Assembly (NCBI GenBank): GCA_003116995.1
Contig: BDSL01000034.1
Location: 744,001-808,000, forward strand
DNA from: Yamagishiella unicocca
Lineage: Eukaryota > Chlorophyta > Chlorophyceae > Chlamydomonadales > Volvocaceae
DNA: 64,000 bases
Direction: 5' to 3'
Shown here: positions 57,192 to 64,000 of the stretch, in pieces
Numbering within the stretch: the first letter of the stretch is position 1
Layout of the letters: each line of letters begins with the position of its first letter
Notes under the pieces: model-generated
The model's database searches: none
The model's input: only the letters and a program-made list of their open reading frames with translations
What the model was told of the DNA's origin: nothing
Translations under genes and position numbers: made by a program

Positions 57192-60188
57192 ATGGTAGAG
57201 CCGCCGGCAGGTGTCGGCGATTTGGCCCGCAGCCCACATGAAGTTTCTAGTGGCACTGGAAGCCATGGAGGACCCACCGCATCGCAATCGAATAGCCCTC
57301 CAGGTGCGTGCTCTTCAGGGTTGACGGTTGCTGCGTCGGTCGCAGGGTTCGACGCCGTGCGCGGGAAGGTCCTCGTCAGAGGCCGGCAAGCGGGCCCGCT
57401 GAGCGTCAGCAGCGTCGATTGTTATCTAAAGTTTCGAAATAACTGTTTTCTTTCGCTTGGCGAGCGATGGTCACGGTTGCACCTGGGCAGGCCAGGCACC
57501 TAGGCAAGCCCGTGCACCTGGCGCGTCTTATTATGTCGGCCTTCTGAGCATTGCATCCCGTTTATAGCAGCCTAAATAATTATTCATACCATATCACTGT
57601 CAACATACAGAGCCCCGACTTTAGGCAAACTCCTTTCGTTGTTCAGGTCCGCAAGCAAGCAAACGCGAGGAGGTCGTGCAGCAGGAGCGACCTTGCGAGG
57701 AGCAACCTGTACAACCAGAAGTGACTGACAGGGTTGTTGAAGAGGATAGGACAGAGTCGCTGCTTGCGTCGGCCCCTACAGTCATCGAGACCGCGGCCGC
57801 GGGGCGGCTGGAGCGTCTTGGGAGCTCTACACCTCGCTTAGAAACGCTATCAGGCCGTCTGCCAGCTTCTGGCCGCAAGCGTGGAGTGCTGGAAGTGACT
57901 TCGGCGACTAGGCTTCCGTGCAAGCGGACGAGAATCGAGGCCCCGAGCTTGCGGACCGCGACCACCACCTTAGGCACAAGATACGAGGGAGCAAGCTCCA
58001 GCGCCCTCGCTCTCCTACCAGCAGTGGGAGTGGAGGTGCTGGATGCTGCAAGTATGCATCCGACGCATCCGACCTACGCTGCCCAATCGCAGTCGCCGCC
58101 GCAGATGCTTAATAGTGGTGTAGCGTACTTCTGGGAGCAACAGCAAGCCGCACTTGCCGCGGAACAACCTTCTGTCGAGCTTGGCGGGAGCTTGGCGGGA
58201 GGATTGCTTGCGTCCTCACCGGGTCACCGCCCTTATCCAGTTTACCAAGTTAAGCCTTCTGTGGCCAGGAATGGGTCCGCCTTCTCGCAAGGTATGTTCC
58301 ACCTGCCTTCACAGGCCGGCCCGGTAGCTGCGAGCACTTCCTTACAGAAGTGCTCGTAGCTCGTGACTGAGTCAAGGCAGTCGTTTTTACGTTGGAACAC
58401 CTGAACTCACATGGGAAGGCCTCGCGTTGCAACAGTCGTATCGGGTCGCCTCCTTAGCAGTAGAAGTAGAGCCCACAAGGCCTCAAGACGGCTGCCGATT
58501 GCCCTCCCCCGCAGGGAACGCCCTAGCGACCTTGCAGCCAAGTTGGAGCGACGGGCGTCTGATGCCGCAGACCTTCGACAGCCCGCAGGTGGGTGACTGG
58601 ACCTTCTCCTCTTGGGCTCTCGGGCCTGCGACCCGGCGGGTATCCGATGGGCGCACAGCGGGTAAATTTTGAGAAAGGCACGGATTTCTGTAGCTGCACA
58701 GTTCCCTTCCCTCCGGGGACAGCTGAGTAGCTGCAACCCGGAAGCCGGCTGGCGGCTTGCAAGCAAAGCTGGTGCCCTGCCTGCCTGCATGCTGGAGGGG
58801 GGCCAGGGTCAGGGCAACGGTAGCGTCCTGATCGCTTGTGCGTGGGCTGACACTATTGTCACTACCCCAGAAAAAAAGGTTAGTGGCGTTTGCCAACCGT
58901 TTTTTCTGGTTGCATGTCCCTGTCCGTGCCTTCCTTCAATCGCCCCCATGTTTGTTTGCCCTCGCCTGCACCTTCCTCCTGTGCCTAGCAGGCTCAGGTC
59001 CACGGCTACCCAGGCCTGGCGGCCCCCGCCCCACCATCGGCTGCCCCGCTGGCGCACCCCCGCCCTCAGCCCCAGTCCTCAGCCACGGCGGCGCCTGGTG
59101 GCAGCCTGCACCAGCCGCTGGCGATGCAGCTGTCCGGCGGCGTGCTGACCAACGGCCGCTGCACTTCGCCCGCGTCGGGGCTGCCGCAACAGCAGCAGCT
59201 GCGCCTGGGTGAGCCCCCGCTCGCCTCCGCAGTCAGCCTGGGAGGGCCCCCTGGAGCGCCCCCTGGAGCGCCCGGTTCCACCCAGCAGCAGCAGCACGGC
59301 GCCGTTCTCCAACAGCAGCAGCAGCAGGGGGCGGCGGCGGTGATTGCGCCGGCGCAACAGCTGCCGGAGGCAGCGGCGACGGTGGTGGCGCCGCTCGGCG
59401 CTATGGTTGCCCGGCACTGCCCCGGCAGCGCCACCGGGTCGGGTTTGATGGCGGGGGGGCTGGAGCCGCGGGGCCTACCCGCCCCTGGAGCGGTCGCTGC
59501 TCCTGCCGCGGGCCGCGACGGCGGCGTGTTTGACGGTCGCGATAGGTTGCTGAACGAGCAGAGCACGGGGAAGACTGTCGGAGGCCGCCTGGGGACACAG
59601 CCGCAGCAGCAGGCAGCGGGCTTGTCGCTTCGGCGTATCGCTATGGCTGCGCCTGACGCGTTCGGTGGGCAGCAGCAACAGCAGCAGCAACAGCAGCAAC
59701 AGCCGCCAATGGCCCAGGGTGTCAACGGCGGCTACGGTGCCGCCGGGGCCGTTGGTGCCTACTATCAGCAGCTGGCGCTGCAGGGACTGGTGGGCGCCGC
59801 TGCCACCCCCCCCGCCGCTGCCGCCTCCGCGCCCCTCGTCGCCGGCGGCGCTAGCTCGGCGGTCGCCACGGTTCCGAACGGACTGCTGGGAGCAGGCATG
59901 GCGCCGCCGTACGGCACGTCGTCGACGCCGCCGCTGCCGCCGCCGCTGCCGCCGCCGGCGATGCCGCCGGCTCCGATGCTGCAGCCCACCTCCGGCCCCT
60001 TGGGCCTCGCGGGTTCCGGAGCTGCAGCAGCTGCTTCTGCTGCTGCTGCTGCCGCCCCTGGAGCTGCATCACCCGAGCTGCGGCCGCAGGGCATGTGGCC
60101 CGCCGCCGCCGCCATGTCCGCCATGTCCTCACCCTGGACCGGCCTGCTCATGTCAATGGGCTACCCCCCGGGGGGTGCCGGCGCCGAC

Positions 60189-60224
<36 letters not shown>

Positions 60225-62251
60225 ACGGCGCCCAACCAGCTGCTGCAGCTGCTGCAGGGCCCCGCCGGCGCGATGGGGTCGGTGCCGTACGCCTTCGACA
60301 CGCCTGCGTCGCGTGCGGGCACCGCGGGTAGCGGGTGCGGGGGAGCGGGAGGGGGAGGGGGAGGGGGGGAGTTTGGGCTGTTGGGCAGCAGCGCAGGGCG
60401 CATGGGCGGTGCTCCGTGTGAGGGCACGCACCTGGCGGGTTCCGGAGCTGCTGAAGGCACCGCAGCCAATCCCCTCCTGCACCAGCAGCAGCAGCCGACT
60501 CAGGCGAGGATATCGGCAGCAGGCGGCGCTAGCCAGGCGATAGTTGGGTTACAGGGGTGGTACCAAGGGGCGGCTGCCGCCGCCGCGGGCGGTGTGGGTC
60601 TCTCAGAGCAGCAGCAGCAGCAGCTTATGATGCACCTACAGCAGCAGCAGCAACAAGCGGTAGGCGGCGCCGTTGGCGCCGGGCTGCCGGATCCGTTCAC
60701 GGCCCTCTTGGGCGCGATGATCATGCCGCCGGCTCGGAGCGACTTGCGGCTGCTCCAGGCGCCGATGCCGGAGCAGCAACAACAACAGCAGCAACAACAG
60801 CAGCAACAACAGGCCGGCCTGGCCGCCGCCTTGTTGCAGCCCCCTGCCTCTGCTCTGCACGCGCAGGCGTTCAGCCAGCTGATGCAGCAGCAGCAGCCTC
60901 ACCAGCTCGCACAGCAGGTGCAGCAGCAACAGCAGTTGCAGGCGCTGCAGCTGCAGCAGCAGCAGCAGGTGGCTGCTGCCCACCTGCTGCAGTCCCTGTG
61001 GCGACCTCCCTTCGGCCTGCTGATGCCTGGAATGCCACCAGCCGGCATGATGGGGCTGGGGCTGGGGATGGGGATGGGCATGCCGCCGGGCATGTGCTGG
61101 CCCGGCCACACCGCCCTGGCGGCGGGCGGCGTGCAGCCGCCGGCGGCGGCGGCGGCGGCGCCGCCGCAGTTCCCCGCTGCGCTGTTCAACCCGGTGGCGG
61201 CGGCGGCAGCGGCCATGATGTCTCCGGGGGCCTTATGCGGCCTGCCGATGCAGGCCCTCGCGCAGACTGCCGCCGGCCCCCCTGCGGCGGCGGCGACGGC
61301 GGCCGCTGGCACTGCGACCCCCGCGGTCAAGGCAGTGGCTGCCCCGGGGGGGATACTGGGGGGTCCCGATGCGGACATAGGGCCCAGCGCAGCAAGCAAC
61401 AGCGCACAGGGGCGACAGCAGCAGCGGCAGCAGCAGGACCCGCCGTCCGGCAGTCAGGAGGCTCCGCCCGCACCAACGGCGCAGGACGCGCCTTCAGCGC
61501 CCCCGCCACCAATCCCCGCCGGGGGCGCAGCTGCGGCGGAGGCGGCGACGGCGCCCGGCGGCGCGCGAAGCCGCCCCCTCGCTCCGCTGGCCGGCAGCCC
61601 GGGCTCCGGCAGCCGCGGCCGCAGCGCGCGCGCGCGGCGTGGGAGTTCAGCCTCCGGGGGCACGCAAGACCTGAGCCAGCAGCAGCAGGGGGAGGGCGAG
61701 CCCGCTGCCGCGGCGGCGGCGCGCGTGCCGCCGCGCCCTTCCGGCGTCCCGGCGGGGCTGTTCCAGACCGCGGCGGCGGCTCCGCCCTCGGCGCAGCCCC
61801 AGACCCAGCAAGCGCAAATGAAACGGCTGCAGTCGGTCGCCAGCGCCGACTTGGTGGTAGCGGACGCGCTGCAGCTGCTGGCCGCCAGCCCCCCACAGAG
61901 CCCGCATTACGAGCGGCGCGTGTCGGGGGCCTCAGGCACCAGCGTCACCACGGGCACCTGCGGAGGTGGCGGCGGCGGCCGCGGAAGTGGCGGCGGCGGC
62001 GGTAGCCACCGGTCCTCGGACGTCTGCGGGGGCGGTGGCCCGGACCTGGGCGGCCGTGGGGCCCTGGGGGGCTCGGCGGCCGCAGCGGAGGCGGGGACGG
62101 AGCGGCGGGATTCCCGGAAGATGGGTGAGGCAGAGCCGGTTGCATTGGGGGCTGCGGAGCGGCGGCCGCGGGGGGTTAAAGCGGAGGAGCGTGGAGACGA
62201 TGCGAAAGCCGGACAGCCAGCCGGTGCCTCCAAGCAGCTTACGTCCTCTGG

Positions 62252-62282
<31 letters not shown>

Positions 62283-63731
62283 GGTGGCGCGCCAGCGGCC
62301 GGTCATCCCCACGTCCTGCCGCTGCCTGCGCCGCCGCCGCCGCCGGCGCAGCAGCGCCTGTTCGACCTGCCTGACCCGGCCCCCATCCATCGCGATCATG
62401 CCATCGGAGCCTCTGGTGTGTCGGCAGCGGCAGCGGGGGCCGGCTCATCGCATCGGAGCGCCCAGGGAGCGGCGCGGCTATGGGCGGGGCCAGCGGCGGC
62501 GCTGGCGGCGCCGGTTGGACTACTGGACCGGCAGCGGCTGCTTCACCTGGCAGCGGTGGGAGTACAGAAGGTACGGCGGGGTGATCTGTCCGGCGGCGGC
62601 GGTGCGGCCGCAGCGAGTGAGGTCGAGGACGACGGAGCGGCGACGGCGAGTGAGCTGATGGCGGCGGCGGCGCCGTTGCTGACGCTGCCGCCAGCGGCCA
62701 GGGGCCGTCGGTCGCGACGCGTGAGGGCCGCCGCCGCCGCACCTGGCGGCGCGATCCTGGCTAGCCTGCGTGAGGTGATGGAGGCCGCGGCGGCGGCGGC
62801 GGAGGCCACGACTGGCTCCGAGGGCGGGTCCATTCACGTCGTCGACATGGCGGCGGCGGCGACGGCGCGTCTGTCGCCGTCGCTGGCTCTGCCAGTGGCG
62901 GCGGACACCGCGGGCGCCGTGGCAATGCTGCTACCTGGCGGCGCCGCCGCCGCGGCGGCGGCGGCGCGGGCGACCACCGGCGGCGGCAGGAGGGTGCAGT
63001 GGGCTCCGGAGGCGGCCCGGGCGGAGGCGGAGTATCATGGAGCGGAGGAGGAGGAGGAGGAGGAGGAGGAGGGCGAAAGGGAGGAGGACGAGGAGGAGGG
63101 GGAGGACGGCGGGGATGAGTTCCACGCGATAGATCGCCGCGGGATCGTGGCGCCAGGCGGCGAGGGCGATAATGACGACAGCGACGAGGATTACGCGGAG
63201 CGAAGGCGCCGCGGGCGGGCTCCACGCCGGGGCGCCGGCGCCGCCGGCGCCGCCGCGCGCCGCGCGCGCGGCGGCTCCGCCGCCGCCACCGCCGGATCGC
63301 CCGACAGCGACGGCGGCGTCGGGGAGGAGCCCCCCTGGGAGGACGACGGCGGCGAGGGCGGGCCGTTCGGCGGCCTGGACGAGGACGGCGCGGAGCCGGC
63401 GGCGCGGCGGCGGCGCAATGGCCACGGCCGCCCCCCGGGCGCTGGCAACCTGCGAAAGATGAAGCCGCGCAAGGTGCAGTCCGACGGGCGGCTGGGCTTC
63501 TCCATGCGCTCCTCCAAGTACACCGGCGTCTACCGCACCCCCGGCGGCCGCTGGCGCGCGCAGTTCTGCTACCGTGGCGCGGTGCACCAGCTCGGGATGT
63601 ACGACACGGAGCGGGAGGCCGCGGCGGCGTGGGACCAGGCGGTGGTGACCTTCCGCGGCAGCACCTCGGGGGTGCAGCTCAACCTGCCGCACCTGCTGAA
63701 CTCGTACGACCTGCAGGTGGGTAGGCGCTAG
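57192..63731 (+). CDS. Very large AP2-domain protein (putative transcription factor), possibly incomplete at 3' end
   Basis: Exons 57,192-57,303, 57,647-58,291, 58,419-58,588, 58,702-58,878 and 58,992-63,731 join in phase and give 1,947 residues if translation stops at the TAG in the last exon. The only recognisable domain is one AP2/ERF-type DNA-binding domain at about 1,875-1,942: SKYTGVYRTPGGRWRAQFCY, GMYDTEREAAAAWDQAVVTF, then RGSTSGVQLNLPHLL. A basic stretch (NLRKMKPRKVQ) precedes it and may act in nuclear import. Everything before is Gln-, Ala-, Gly- and Met-rich low-complexity sequence with an acidic block (EEEEEEEEGEREEDEEEGED), the usual look of an activation region. A strong donor (CTGCAG/GTGGGT at 63,716) lies just after the AP2 domain, so the real gene may splice onward past the window edge, perhaps to a second AP2 domain. 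The first four exons have lower GC than the fifth; the exon 3 acceptor has a poor pyrimidine tract. Confidence 0.82.
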
Positions 63732-64000
63732 GGAGCGCCCTCTTGAGAGGAAGGAAAAATGGGAATAAGTTTCGGTAGCTGTGGTGGGGCCGGTTTCGGA
63801 GCTCCGACAGGATGGGGGCCGGTTTCGGAGCTCCGACAGGATGCGGGCCGGTTTCGGAGCTCCGACAGGATGCGGGCCGGTTTCGGAGCTCCGACAGGAT
63901 GGGTGCTTCGCTTCGTCTGCCACTCAAGAGGAGTCCGGCCCCTGACCGCCCGCTGCCTCCTCGCGGCTCCATCCCTTCCGTCAACGCGAGTGTGCGGGTT
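63732..64000. other. Right-edge stretch: intron or 3' UTR of the AP2-domain gene
   Basis: There is no independent coding frame. If the donor at 63,716 is used this is intron; otherwise it is 3' UTR. It contains the 29-bp tandem repeat at 63,786-63,904. Confidence 0.5.
63786..63904 (+). repeat. 29-bp tandem repeat, four units
   Basis: The unit begins gggccggtttcggagctccg and ends acaggatgc, with a g/c change in the last base. The period is exactly 29 and each unit holds the palindrome cggagctccg. Confidence 0.95.

Overview
This window is nuclear DNA of a green alga, most likely a chlamydomonadalean (volvocine) relative of Chlamydomonas and Volvox. The evidence is very high GC, short GT-AG introns with G-rich 5' ends and C-rich 3' ends, triplet-repeat tracts coding Ala, Gly and Gln runs, minisatellites in introns, TGTAA-type polyadenylation signals, and plant-lineage genes (a DNA ligase VI-type SNM1-ligase fusion and an AP2-domain protein). 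I do not name a species. There are no bacterial-type operons, CRISPR arrays, rRNA genes or convincing tRNA genes.

Layout. About 0.9-15 kb (minus strand): three tandem paralogues, here called A, B and C, of a large protein I do not recognise, with a low-complexity N-terminal half and a hydrophobic C-terminal half. A and B are very similar; C is diverged and its 3' end is decaying. About 15.2-17.8 kb (minus): a three-exon polytopic membrane protein of unknown function. About 19.1-30.0 kb (minus): a coiled-coil protein gene of at least 15 exons, reconstructed with consistent splice phases. About 30.6-31.2 kb (minus): a four-exon, 105-residue basic protein. 31.6-46.1 kb (plus): an 18-exon DNA ligase VI (LIG6) gene, 2,670 codons, joining an SNM1/beta-CASP nuclease to a eukaryotic ATP-dependent DNA ligase. 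46.1-49.5 kb: no gene I can support. 49.5-52.4 kb (minus): a two-exon PQ-loop transporter of the vacuolar/lysosomal amino-acid exporter type, with His-rich segments. 53.0-56.5 kb (plus): a seven-exon DTWD1-type tRNA aminocarboxypropyltransferase. 57.2 kb to at least 63.7 kb (plus): a very large AP2-domain protein, possibly continuing past the right edge.

Gene relations. The small basic gene and LIG6 are divergent across 421 bp; the PQ-loop gene and the DTWD1 gene are divergent across 619 bp; each pair may share a promoter. The other genes are independent neighbours and I see no shared pathway.

The most unusual feature is a set of short repeat families concentrated in introns of unrelated genes (membrane-protein gene, coiled-coil gene, LIG6). 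They often abut the 5' splice site in sense orientation or form the pyrimidine tract of the 3' splice site in antisense orientation. They look like introner-type or intron-adapted mobile elements. Gene models were made by hand from splice consensus, frame and phase; exon ends could be off by a base or so, and transcript data would settle them.
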